Assembly (NCBI GenBank): GCA_944384745.1
Contig: CALWUO010000007.1
Span: forward strand, 1-64,000
Origin: an uncultured Butyricicoccus sp.
GTDB taxonomy: Bacteria; Bacillota; Clostridia; Oscillospirales; Butyricicoccaceae
Direction of reading: 5' to 3'
Length of the DNA stretch: 64,000 bases
Made by a program: the position numbers and the translations under genes. The notes below the pieces were generated by a model. The model did no database searches. It saw nothing but the letters and a program-made list of their open reading frames with translations, and was not told the origin of the DNA. This document shows positions 32,440-39,416 of this stretch, piece after piece; the first letter of the stretch is position 1, and each line of letters starts with the position of its first letter.

Positions 32440-33486
32440 TTACTTCTCAAAAGTATACATTGCAACCTCGTCAATTTCACGATTAGTTGAAACTAAAACT
32501 TCTTCACCGTTACGCTCAAACTTAAATACATTTGCTGGACCACAGTCCTCATCAAGAACAGTAACTTCATATTTAGCCTGTTCTTTATTGTAAGTAAATG
32601 CCAGTAGATTTCTAGCACCCTTACGATGACCAATAATAACAGTAGGTTCACCAAGAAGTGTTCCGCCATAGATTGCATGAGCGAAATCAGCGGTATCATA
32701 AGTATATACCTTCTTAAATTCACCGTCAATCTTCTTATAGAAATAAATATTTTCGCCATGGAAAGGAGAAATCATAGCAAGTTCTTTTTCTCCGTCACCG
32801 TCCATATCAAGTAAAAGAGCATCACTTGCAGGTTCACTTACAAGCTTTTCAATGCTCCAGTTTTCATTAGCACTTGCTGGTGGAACAAAATCATAAACAC
32901 CACTGTCGCAAGATATTAAACAGTGAGGAACATCGCCTTCATAAATTTTATAATAACCATGGTTTTTAAGCATATCATCTTTAATTACAGTGAGTTCAAG
33001 CTGGTTATCATCATTATATGCACTAAGGTCATCTGGAAGTATAGCCGCATAAACTTTACCAGGCATAGACCAGTCCTCTTTAAACTCATGACCAGATTTT
33101 AATGCACAAGCAATTAGATAATTTACACCATTGCGAGTTACAATATCAAAACGGTGAACATGAGGGAGGTCTACAAGTGTACGGATTTCCCAGTTGCCCT
33201 TTTCGATAGGGGTAGCAATAATAATTTTAGCTTCCTTAGAGTCGTTAGGAGAGTAAAACTTATGAGTAGCAAGGAACACACCGTTACTATTTGGCACTTG
33301 TACCATGCTCATAACACCACCTGGCTGAGACCAAACAGTATCAACTTGATTACCCTCTAAATCGAACAGATAGCAAGGGTCTTGTTTTTCAGCTGCAACA
33401 AGAATATGTTGTTTACCTTCATATGTAAGTGGTGCGATTGAATAACATTTTGTAAGATTAGAAATAACTTTTTTATTTACTTTCAT
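32440..33486 (-). CDS. Unknown beta-propeller-like protein of the ascorbate operon
   Basis: I do not recognise a named family. The 348-aa protein is soluble, has no signal peptide and consists of repeated short beta-rich units of about 45-60 aa, like a VCBS/FG-GAP-type beta-propeller. One unit carries a calcium-loop-like DMDGDGEKE (Asp227-Glu233). Histidines recur at similar places near unit ends (His74, His111, His177, His188, His243, His270, and GHRKG), which could line a central pocket. It lies between ulaE and ulaF with gaps of 13 and 17 bp and a good GGAG site, so it is co-expressed. A catalytic or sugar-binding role in ascorbate breakdown is inference. The operon lacks ulaD, but this fold is unlike the UlaD TIM barrel. 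Confidence 0.7.
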   Translation of the reverse strand: MKVNKKVISNLTKCYSIAPLTYEGKQHILVAAEKQDPCYLFDLEGNQVDTVWSQPGGVMSMVQVPNSNGVFLATHKFYSPNDSKEAKIIIATPIEKGNWEIRTLVDLPHVHRFDIVTRNGVNYLIACALKSGHEFKEDWSMPGKVYAAILPDDLSAYNDDNQLELTVIKDDMLKNHGYYKIYEGDVPHCLISCDSGVYDFVPPASANENWSIEKLVSEPASDALLLDMDGDGEKELAMISPFHGENIYFYKKIDGEFKKVYTYDTADFAHAIYGGTLLGEPTVIIGHRKGARNLLAFTYNKEQAKYEVTVLDEDCGPANVFKFERNGEEVLVSTNREIDEVAMYTFEK

Positions 33487-33499
33487 GGTACTTCTCCTT

Positions 33500-34339
33500 T
33501 TATTGCTTGTCCAGAATTTTTGTCATCATAGATACAGCAAAATCCATATCTTTTTCCCATTCAGGATTGCCTGTATACCAGAACTCAGTTACATAACGAC
33601 GAACGCCTAAATCCCAAGCTTTTTTAATACCAGCCTCAAAATCAACATGACCTGTACCAAATGGAATTTCTCTAAATTTACCTGGAACAGTTTCTTTAAG
33701 GTGCATAGCTACCAGTCTACCACGACCAGTTTCTAAGTCATCAAGTACATCTTTGCCGTATGTCTTAGCAGCATTGGTGATATTACCAAGGTCTGGATAT
33801 ACATTTAGATAAACAGAGTCAACCATATGAACATATTTCATTGATTTTTCAACAGTGTTCATAAATTCGGTTTCCATAGTTTCAAAGCCAAGTAAAACGC
33901 CTTTCTTAGCCGCCATTTCAGTAGCTTTCTTTAGGTTTTCAGAAAACAGCTTTTGAGTTTGCTCATTTCCCTCTTCATAATATACATCATAACCTGCAAG
34001 CTGTATAATACGAACACCAAGGTCTTCTGCAAGCTGTAAAGCTTTTTCCATAATTTCCATACCACGTGCACGAGTAGCTTCATCTAAACTACCCAGTGGA
34101 TATTTACGGTGACCACTTAGGCACATTGTGCGGATAGGCATACCTGTTTCTTCCATTAAGTCAACCAGTTCTGCACGCTCCTTGCTTGACATATCAAGTC
34201 TTGCAAGTTTAGCGTCTGTTTCATCTATGCTGATTTCAATAAAATCATATCCTGCTTTTTTAGCGGCAAGCATTTTTTCTTTCCAGCTTAGTGTTGAAGG
34301 CATTGCCTTTTCATATAGTCCAAGTGTGTATGCTTTCAT
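33500..34339 (-). CDS. ulaE: L-ribulose-5-phosphate 3-epimerase (L-xylulose-5-phosphate 3-epimerase)
   Basis: Interconverts L-xylulose 5-phosphate and L-ribulose 5-phosphate in ascorbate catabolism. The 279-aa TIM-barrel of the AP-endonuclease-2/xylose-isomerase-like family begins MKAYTLGLYEKAMPSTLSW, a UlaE/SgbU signature. Metal-ligand positions are visible as the Glu in GFETME (about 152), the Asp in YPDLGN, His in AMHLKE and Glu in VTEFWY. Its ATG overlaps the ulaR stop by 4 bp. The downstream neighbour is the propeller-like gene. Confidence 0.93.
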   Translation of the reverse strand: MKAYTLGLYEKAMPSTLSWKEKMLAAKKAGYDFIEISIDETDAKLARLDMSSKERAELVDLMEETGMPIRTMCLSGHRKYPLGSLDEATRARGMEIMEKALQLAEDLGVRIIQLAGYDVYYEEGNEQTQKLFSENLKKATEMAAKKGVLLGFETMETEFMNTVEKSMKYVHMVDSVYLNVYPDLGNITNAAKTYGKDVLDDLETGRGRLVAMHLKETVPGKFREIPFGTGHVDFEAGIKKAWDLGVRRYVTEFWYTGNPEWEKDMDFAVSMMTKILDKQ

Positions 34340-35109
34340 ACCTCAAAATCTCCTTTATGCACCTGATGAATTTTAACACCCGCAGCCCTCAGTTCATTTA
34401 ATACATCTTCTGGTGCTTTTTCATCGGTTATTAAATGACCTATTCCATGTATTGGCGAGCTTGTAAAACTGCTATCTTTTCCAATTTTAGTATGGTCAGC
34501 CAAAATATAAACATTTTTTGCATTTTGTATCATGATTTCATTTATTTTAACTTCGGCAGCATTTTCTGTTGTCATTCCTGAAAATGGAGAAATAGCCGAA
34601 CAACCAATAAATGCTTTTTTAGGAAAAACCGTTTGCAGATTACGTATAGCAAAATCACCGACCATAGTTTCTTTAGGGTGTCTAAGCTCTCCACCTGTAA
34701 GTATTATGCTTATACCCTCTTGATAATCAAGGTCAATAGCTCTTCCATTGTTTGTTATAACGGTTATATTTTGACGATTTACATAAGTCAGCATTTGAAG
34801 TGCATTGCTGCTGGTATTGATGAAAAGAGAATCTCCATCTTCTACAAGTGTTGCTGCATATTTTGCAATAAGTTTTCGATAAAGTTTTATTTCATTTTCC
34901 TCTACCTCTTTTTGATTTGCGTATGATGCACCACCATAAAACCTTATAAGAAGTTTTCTGTCTTCCAGATATTGAAGATCTCGTCTGATAGTTATAAGCG
35001 AGACTTTAAATTTTGCTGCTAAATCATCTACTCTGACTTTAGGATTTTCCTTCATAATATCTAAAATTTGATTTCGCCTGTTATCTACATAGGCACGTTC
35101 TCTTTTCAT
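34336..35109 (-). CDS. ulaR: DeoR-family regulator of the ascorbate operon
   Basis: A 257-aa DeoR/GlpR-family repressor: an N-terminal winged helix (NQILDIMKENPKVRVDDLAAKFKVSLITIRRDLQYLE; about 12-50) and a DeoRC sugar-phosphate-binding domain (about 75-235). GDSLFINTSSNALQML and ITNNGRAI are visible in that domain. Being inside the ula operon, it is the likely sensor of an ascorbate-derived phosphate. The two identical 17-bp repeats around the ulaG promoter are the best candidate operators. Two intercistronic hairpins (35129-35172) precede the gene and may lower its expression relative to the transporter. It starts at ATG behind AGAGGTG. Confidence 0.88.
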   Translation of the reverse strand: MKRERAYVDNRRNQILDIMKENPKVRVDDLAAKFKVSLITIRRDLQYLEDRKLLIRFYGGASYANQKEVEENEIKLYRKLIAKYAATLVEDGDSLFINTSSNALQMLTYVNRQNITVITNNGRAIDLDYQEGISIILTGGELRHPKETMVGDFAIRNLQTVFPKKAFIGCSAISPFSGMTTENAAEVKINEIMIQNAKNVYILADHTKIGKDSSFTSSPIHGIGHLITDEKAPEDVLNELRAAGVKIHQVHKGDFEV

Positions 35110-35128
35110 CTTTTTTCACCTCTTTATG

Positions 35129-35172
35129 CCTATATGAATATAGGATTCCCAAACCAAAAGCTCGGGAACCCT
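35129..35172 (-). other. Overlapping intercistronic hairpins between ulaB and ulaR
   Basis: CCTATAT-GA-ATATAGG (35129-35144) and an 8-bp stem, AGGATTCCC (35142-35150) / GGGAACCCT (35164-35172) with one G-U pair. The two stems share AGG, so they exclude each other. No T tract follows. Confidence 0.5.
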
Positions 35173-35186
35173 ACCTTTCATATCAT

Positions 35187-35492
35187 TTAATCAATGATAC
35201 CAATTTCCTTTAGTTTTGTTTCGATTTCCGGTGCAGACATTACATTCTTCAGACCGATAACCTTAACGCCCTTGCTTTCAGCATCGTCGAACATATTTTT
35301 AAAGTTCTGTGCACAAATCAGAACGTCATACTGAGGAGCACTACCCTTGCCCTCTGAAAGTGGGCAGTGATGAACCTTACCAGGCTTAATATTATGTTTT
35401 TTAAGAACCTTTTCAAGAGCTAATTGAGCCATCAGACTGGAGCCTGAACCATTTGCACAACATACTAAAAACTTCATATTTTGAGCTGCCAT
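35187..35492 (-). CDS. ulaB: PTS ascorbate transporter subunit IIB
   Basis: The cytoplasmic phosphocysteine component that passes phosphate from IIA to the incoming ascorbate. The 101-aa protein has the P-loop-like FLVCCANGSGSSLMAQ, with Cys12 the likely phosphorylation site (Cys11 is adjacent). The C-terminal half reads GVKVIGLKNVMSAPEIETKL. It is 40 bp downstream of ulaA and follows a GGAGAG site. It is separate from IIA and IIC, the usual Ula arrangement. Confidence 0.92.
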   Translation of the reverse strand: MAAQNMKFLVCCANGSGSSLMAQLALEKVLKKHNIKPGKVHHCPLSEGKGSAPQYDVLICAQNFKNMFDDAESKGVKVIGLKNVMSAPEIETKLKEIGIID

Positions 35493-35532
35493 TTTACATC
35501 TCTCCTTAAAAAATTATTATTTGATTTTTTTA

Positions 35533-37029
35533 TTACTTAGCTGCATGTTGTTTTTCACGCAGTTCTTTGTAAGCTTCGTAATCTTCTGTCATTAAGAAAT
35601 AGCCGTCCTTATCCTTGCTGTATTGGATTTGAGGAATAGCCATAAGTACAATAAATACAACTGCTACACCAGCATAGCTTAGGTATTTCATAGCTACGGT
35701 GAACACTGGCCATACAACTGCCCAGTCCCACATACCTAGGTAACCGCCATAAGCTGCCATACCAACCCAGCCTGCGATAAGAGCAGAACCGAATACCTGA
35801 CATAGACCAGAAATGAAAGGAAGAATTAAAGTAGCCTTTAGACCACCCTTTTCATTTACAAATACACCGATTGTAGCGTTATCAAAGAATAGAGGAACGA
35901 ATCCACAGATAACCAGTACAGGGCTCTTTAGTACAACAAGTACGATAATAGCCAAAATCTGACCAACAAAGCCTGCAAGGAAACCAAGAGTTACAGCGTT
36001 TGGAGCACCAAAACCAAAGATAACTGCACAGTCAACACCTGGAACAGAACCAGGAAGAATTTTATCAGCGATACCTTGGAATGAAGCTGTCAGCTCTGCA
36101 ACGAATGTACGAACACCTAATTGAAGAATTGCAAGATAAACTGCAAAATATAGACAGGTCTGGATTACATAGAATACCATGCTTTGACCTTCCTGTAAGA
36201 AGCCGCCAGCAATTAAGTAATCACGACCAAGTACGCAAAGGATTGCACCAAAGAATATCAGCATTAGTATTGATGCAGATACCATGTTATCATTGAACAT
36301 AGACATAAAGCCTGGAAGCTCTATATCTTCAATACGCTTAACTTGCTTATCCTTATTTTTGCCCTCGTTACCGAATAACTTGCCAGCTAACCAGTAGAAG
36401 AATGCAACACCGAACATCTGTTGGTGAGCTAGACAGAAACCAGCACCATCAGTAACTTCCTGACAAGGCTTGATTGTTAAGTTAGAACCAACTGCCCAGT
36501 AAGCACCTAATAGTAGAGCCATAACAATAAGCATAGCCACACGATTTTCTAAAAGGAATGGACAAGCAAACATAATTAACCAGTAAGCTGTTGCAGCCTG
36601 CTGAACTTGTACGTTACCAGTTGTAAATAATGCACGAAGTTTTGTTTGCTTTGTAAAGCGAACCAGAAGAATATTTACGATAAAAGCAATAAAAAGCAAA
36701 ATCATTGCATCGCCAAAGCCCTTACCAAAAACCTCTTCTACGCCTACCGTAACGGCATTTTGTCCAAAATATGGGTCAATTACCATGGCGTCCATTTGGA
36801 AACGGTCTTTAAGACCAACTAAAACTGGACGGAAGTTATTTGTCAGTCCACCAGAACCAACGGTCAGAATTAAATAACCTACGATTGCTTTAAGAGTACC
36901 ACTTAGGGTATCATACCAAGGTTTTCCAAGCAGCACATAACCGATTAGAACTATTAAACCAATCATAAATGCTGGTTGTTGAAGAATGTTGGTCGCAAAA
37001 TAGGTCCATATAGTCATTAAAATATCCAT
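35533..37029 (-). CDS. ulaA: PTS ascorbate transporter subunit IIC
   Basis: The membrane permease that imports L-ascorbate coupled to phosphorylation. It is 498 aa with about 11 spans. Recognisable UlaA/SgaT stretches are the N-terminal QQPAFMIGLIVLIGYVLLGK, NRVAMLIVMALLLGAYWAVG, CLAHQQMFGVAFFYWLAGKL and the C-terminal AYGGYLGMWDWAVVWPVF. The charged C-terminal tail (KDKDGYFLMTEDYEAYKELR) is longer than in E. coli UlaA. A 12-bp-stem intercistronic hairpin separates it from ulaC. It starts at ATG with GGAACAAGGG upstream. Confidence 0.94.
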   Translation of the reverse strand: MDILMTIWTYFATNILQQPAFMIGLIVLIGYVLLGKPWYDTLSGTLKAIVGYLILTVGSGGLTNNFRPVLVGLKDRFQMDAMVIDPYFGQNAVTVGVEEVFGKGFGDAMILLFIAFIVNILLVRFTKQTKLRALFTTGNVQVQQAATAYWLIMFACPFLLENRVAMLIVMALLLGAYWAVGSNLTIKPCQEVTDGAGFCLAHQQMFGVAFFYWLAGKLFGNEGKNKDKQVKRIEDIELPGFMSMFNDNMVSASILMLIFFGAILCVLGRDYLIAGGFLQEGQSMVFYVIQTCLYFAVYLAILQLGVRTFVAELTASFQGIADKILPGSVPGVDCAVIFGFGAPNAVTLGFLAGFVGQILAIIVLVVLKSPVLVICGFVPLFFDNATIGVFVNEKGGLKATLILPFISGLCQVFGSALIAGWVGMAAYGGYLGMWDWAVVWPVFTVAMKYLSYAGVAVVFIVLMAIPQIQYSKDKDGYFLMTEDYEAYKELREKQHAAK

Positions 37030-37063
37030 TTTGTCACCCTTGTTCCTTTCCCTTTTTTAAGTC

Positions 37064-37093
37064 ACTAAGAAGACTGCAATTAGTCTCCTTAGT
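37064..37093 (-). other. Intercistronic hairpin between ulaC and ulaA
   Basis: ACTAAGAAGACT (37064-37075) / AGTCTCCTTAGT (37082-37093), 12-bp stem with one G-U pair and a 6-nt loop; the minus strand then reads GACTTAAAAAAGGG, so no terminator T tract. A likely 3'-end stabiliser or processing site. Confidence 0.6.
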
Positions 37094-37119
37094 AACCATT
37101 TCTTCTCTATAAACACATT

Positions 37120-37578
37120 TTAATCAATGTATTTTGCTTGAAGCTTTAAGAGGTCTTCTTCACTGTTTGCCTTTGCAAGCTCTTCTACAAGCTCGTCATT
37201 GCAAAGCATTTCAGATAGTTTACTCATATTTTCAAGGTGCTGTTCTGGGTTGCAAGATGCAAGTGTAAAGAACAACTGAGCATCACATTCTGGATTACCC
37301 TCTTCAAAACTAACAGGCTTGTTAAGTTTCATAAAAGCAACTGCGGTTTTATGTACGCCACCATCTGCACCTTCTTGAGAGTGTGGTAAAGCAACATTTG
37401 GAGCAATTACAATATATGGACCATACTTTTCAACGCAAGCTATAATGTCCTCTTTATATCTTGGCTCTACTGCACCTGCTGCCTCAAGGGTTTCACAGCT
37501 CATACGGATAGCGTCTTTCCAGTCTTTTGCCTCGTCAGCAAACTTAACATACTTATTATCTACAAAATATTTAAGCAT
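37120..37578 (-). CDS. ulaC: PTS ascorbate transporter subunit IIA
   Basis: The phosphohistidine component receiving phosphate from HPr. At 152 aa it is of the mannitol/fructose (EIIA-2) type; the active site is PNVALPHSQEGADGG with His66. The following regulatory-type strand (AVAFMKLNKPVSFEEGNPECDAQLFFTLA) is typical. It lies 17 bp downstream of ulaG and starts with ATG behind GAGGTG. With ulaA and ulaB it completes a three-gene Ula PTS. The HPr at 42993 is a possible donor. Confidence 0.93.
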   Translation of the reverse strand: MLKYFVDNKYVKFADEAKDWKDAIRMSCETLEAAGAVEPRYKEDIIACVEKYGPYIVIAPNVALPHSQEGADGGVHKTAVAFMKLNKPVSFEEGNPECDAQLFFTLASCNPEQHLENMSKLSEMLCNDELVEELAKANSEEDLLKLQAKYID

Positions 37579-37595
37579 TTATTTCACCTCTGAAA

Positions 37596-38699
37596 TTATA
37601 GCAGAGAACGGAAAGGAATGTTCTGAGGAGCTTCAAAGCAGTCCTCGAAACCACGTTGATGATGATATGCACGCTTATCCTTATCAGTTGGGTAAACATA
37701 CTTGCCGCCAACTTCCCAGAAGAATGGGTGGAACTGATAACCTAGACGGTCTTTCTTCATATCATAAAGAACCTTAATTTCATTGATATCAGCCATAAAG
37801 TTAGTCCATACATCATAGTGAATTGGAACAACTACCTTACAACGTAGAGCCTCAGCCATACGCAGAATATCAATAGATGTCATTTTATCCTGCATACCGA
37901 TTGGATTTTCACCAAAAGAACCAAATGCAACATCAATGTCATAATCCTTACCATGCTTAGCAAAGTAAATTGAGTAGTGAGAGTCACCGCTATGATAGAT
38001 GTTACCACCTGGAGTCTTGATTAGGTAGTTAACAGCCTTTTCGTCCATATCTGTTGGGCAAACACCTGTTAATTCTTCTCTATCTGGACCTTGAGAATCG
38101 GTAGTTACTAGACAAGTTCTATCAAAAGAATCAAGAGCAACAATCTCAATATCCTTAATCTTGATTGTATCGCCTGGCTTTACAGTAATGCAACGGTCAG
38201 CTGGAACGCCCCACTTCTGCCACAGCTCAACAGACTTCTTAGGGCCGATAAATGGAACTGGGATTTCCTTACCGTTTTCATCAGTTGTAGTCATACCACT
38301 CTTAATAACATGAGATGCATATTCAGCACTCATATGGTCTTGATGGTAGTGAGTAGCTAGTACAGCGTCAACATTCTTAATAGCGAATGGGTCAATTACA
38401 AATGGAACTGCACGAAGATTTGGCTGCATTGCACGAGCACCACACATATTAGCCATTTGGTGACCAACTTTCATCTTACCATCGCCGTGGGTACGCTTAC
38501 CATTACCACACCAAAGGTCAACGGTGATGTTGCAGCCTGCTGGAGTCTTGAACCACATACCAGTACAGCCAAGCCACCACATAGCAACAGTGCCAGGCTT
38601 TACTTCCTCGTTTTCAATTTCCTCATTGAGCCAAGTACCCCACTCTGGGAAAGTACCCATAATCCAACTTTCTCTTGTGATTTCATCAATCTTGCTCAT
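37596..38699 (-). CDS. ulaG: L-ascorbate-6-phosphate lactonase
   Basis: Opens the lactone of L-ascorbate 6-phosphate to 3-keto-L-gulonate 6-phosphate in the cytoplasm. The 367-aa metallo-beta-lactamase-fold enzyme has the metal motif HYHQDH (His117, His119, Asp121, His122), the YHSGDSHYS segment (about 234-242) and VVPIHYDVW near 300. It is the first gene of the ula operon. The promoter at 38748-38776 is flanked by two identical 17-bp repeats. The ATG follows GAGGAGG. Confidence 0.95.
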   Translation of the reverse strand: MSKIDEITRESWIMGTFPEWGTWLNEEIENEEVKPGTVAMWWLGCTGMWFKTPAGCNITVDLWCGNGKRTHGDGKMKVGHQMANMCGARAMQPNLRAVPFVIDPFAIKNVDAVLATHYHQDHMSAEYASHVIKSGMTTTDENGKEIPVPFIGPKKSVELWQKWGVPADRCITVKPGDTIKIKDIEIVALDSFDRTCLVTTDSQGPDREELTGVCPTDMDEKAVNYLIKTPGGNIYHSGDSHYSIYFAKHGKDYDIDVAFGSFGENPIGMQDKMTSIDILRMAEALRCKVVVPIHYDVWTNFMADINEIKVLYDMKKDRLGYQFHPFFWEVGGKYVYPTDKDKRAYHHQRGFEDCFEAPQNIPFRSLL

Positions 38700-38713
38700 T
38701 TTGATTCCTCCTC

Positions 38714-38730
38714 TTTATTTTATGATTGTT
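38714..38730. promoter_or_regulatory. ula operator candidate O1 (17-bp repeat, in the leader)
   Basis: TTTATTTTATGATTGTT, identical to the copy at 38797-38813, 83 bp apart. This copy lies between the predicted start (about 38741) and the ulaG ribosome site. DeoR-family repressors often bind such repeats on both sides of a promoter and loop the DNA. Confidence 0.65.
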
Positions 38731-38747
38731 TCTCATCTGATGTATGA

Positions 38748-38776
38748 ATAATAACATTTTTAATGAATGATTTCAA
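38748..38776 (-). promoter_or_regulatory. Promoter of the ula operon
   Basis: Minus strand: TTGAAA (38771-38776), 17 bp, TATTAT (38748-38753) with extended TGt. Confidence 0.75.
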
Positions 38777-38796
38777 CCAATTTTTATGTTCTTTGT

Positions 38797-38813
38797 TTTA
38801 TTTTATGATTGTT
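38797..38813. promoter_or_regulatory. ula operator candidate O2 (17-bp repeat, upstream of -35)
   Basis: Second exact copy of the 17-bp repeat, about 20 bp upstream of the -35 box. From 38814 to 39036 the DNA is extremely A+T-rich with CATATAT/TTATGATT fragments but holds no gene that I can support. Confidence 0.65.
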
Positions 38814-39036
38814 ATTTCCTTTTCTACATTTTAACTAATTTGTAAATATGAATTTTATGTATTTTTGCTTATGATTTTTTATATAATAATCATATATTTC
38901 ATAATAGTTCATATAATTCAATCATATATTAAGTTTTCTTAACATAAATTTATATTGTAAACCATCAAAAATATATGCGTATTTACATATCTAATTATAT
39001 GTGTCATATCATAAAATTTAATTTGTGTAAAATACA

Positions 39037-39065
39037 TTGACAAAGCATTTTACTTGTGGTATTTT
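39037..39065 (+). promoter_or_regulatory. Promoter of feoAB
   Basis: TTGACA (39037-39042), 17 bp, TATTTT (39060-39065). The leader runs to the GTG at 39121. Confidence 0.7.
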
Positions 39066-39120
39066 AAATTTGTTAGTTATATGCAACCGTTTTTTTAAAC
39101 TTGAAAGGAGTGGCATTACG

Positions 39121-39333
39121 GTGAATTTAACTTCGGCTGAACTCGGAAAAGAATATATTATAAAAGATATTGAAACCGACGATGAAGAGTTAGACAGCTT
39201 TCTGTTTTCTCTAGGTTGTTATAGCGGTGAACCAATAACTGTTGTTTCTCATATGAGAAATAGTTATGTTGTATCTATAAAAGATGGACGTTATAATATA
39301 GATAAAAATCTGGCAGAAGCTATTCTTATCTAA
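39121..39333 (+). CDS. feoA: Ferrous iron transport protein A
   Basis: A small SH3-like cytoplasmic protein (70 aa) needed for FeoB-mediated Fe(II) uptake. The sequence reads NLTSAELGKEYIIKDIETDD, then LFSLGCYSGEPITVVSHMRNSYVVSIKDGRYNIDKNLAEAI, a normal FeoA domain. The start is GTG 39121. AAAGGAG lies upstream, and the -35/-10 promoter (39037-39065) excludes the longer frame that opens at 39037. feoB follows after 83 bp that contain two hairpins. Confidence 0.92.
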   Translation: MNLTSAELGKEYIIKDIETDDEELDSFLFSLGCYSGEPITVVSHMRNSYVVSIKDGRYNIDKNLAEAILI

Positions 39334-39395
39334 CTAATAACTGCTTGTTTTAAGCAGTTTTTTAAAGATAGTTGGTTAGCGATAGCTAATTTTTA
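39330..39395 (+). promoter_or_regulatory. Two-hairpin attenuator-like region between feoA and feoB
   Basis: Hairpin 1: AACTGCTT (39339-39346) / AAGCAGTT (39352-39359), running into T6. Hairpin 2: TTAGC-GATA-GCTAA (39376-39389), followed by T6 (39390-39395). CTAAC just after the feoA stop (39330-39334) can pair with GTTAG (39375-39379), which would break hairpin 2. Confidence 0.55.
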
Positions 39396-39416
39396 TTAAA
39401 ATAGGAGGATTTAAAA

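Noticed and set aside
38814..39036. Origin-like or integration-site DNA in the A+T-rich stretch
   Set aside because: No DnaA-box cluster, tRNA end or direct-repeat pair typical of an attachment site was found; it looks like ordinary A+T-rich promoter DNA.
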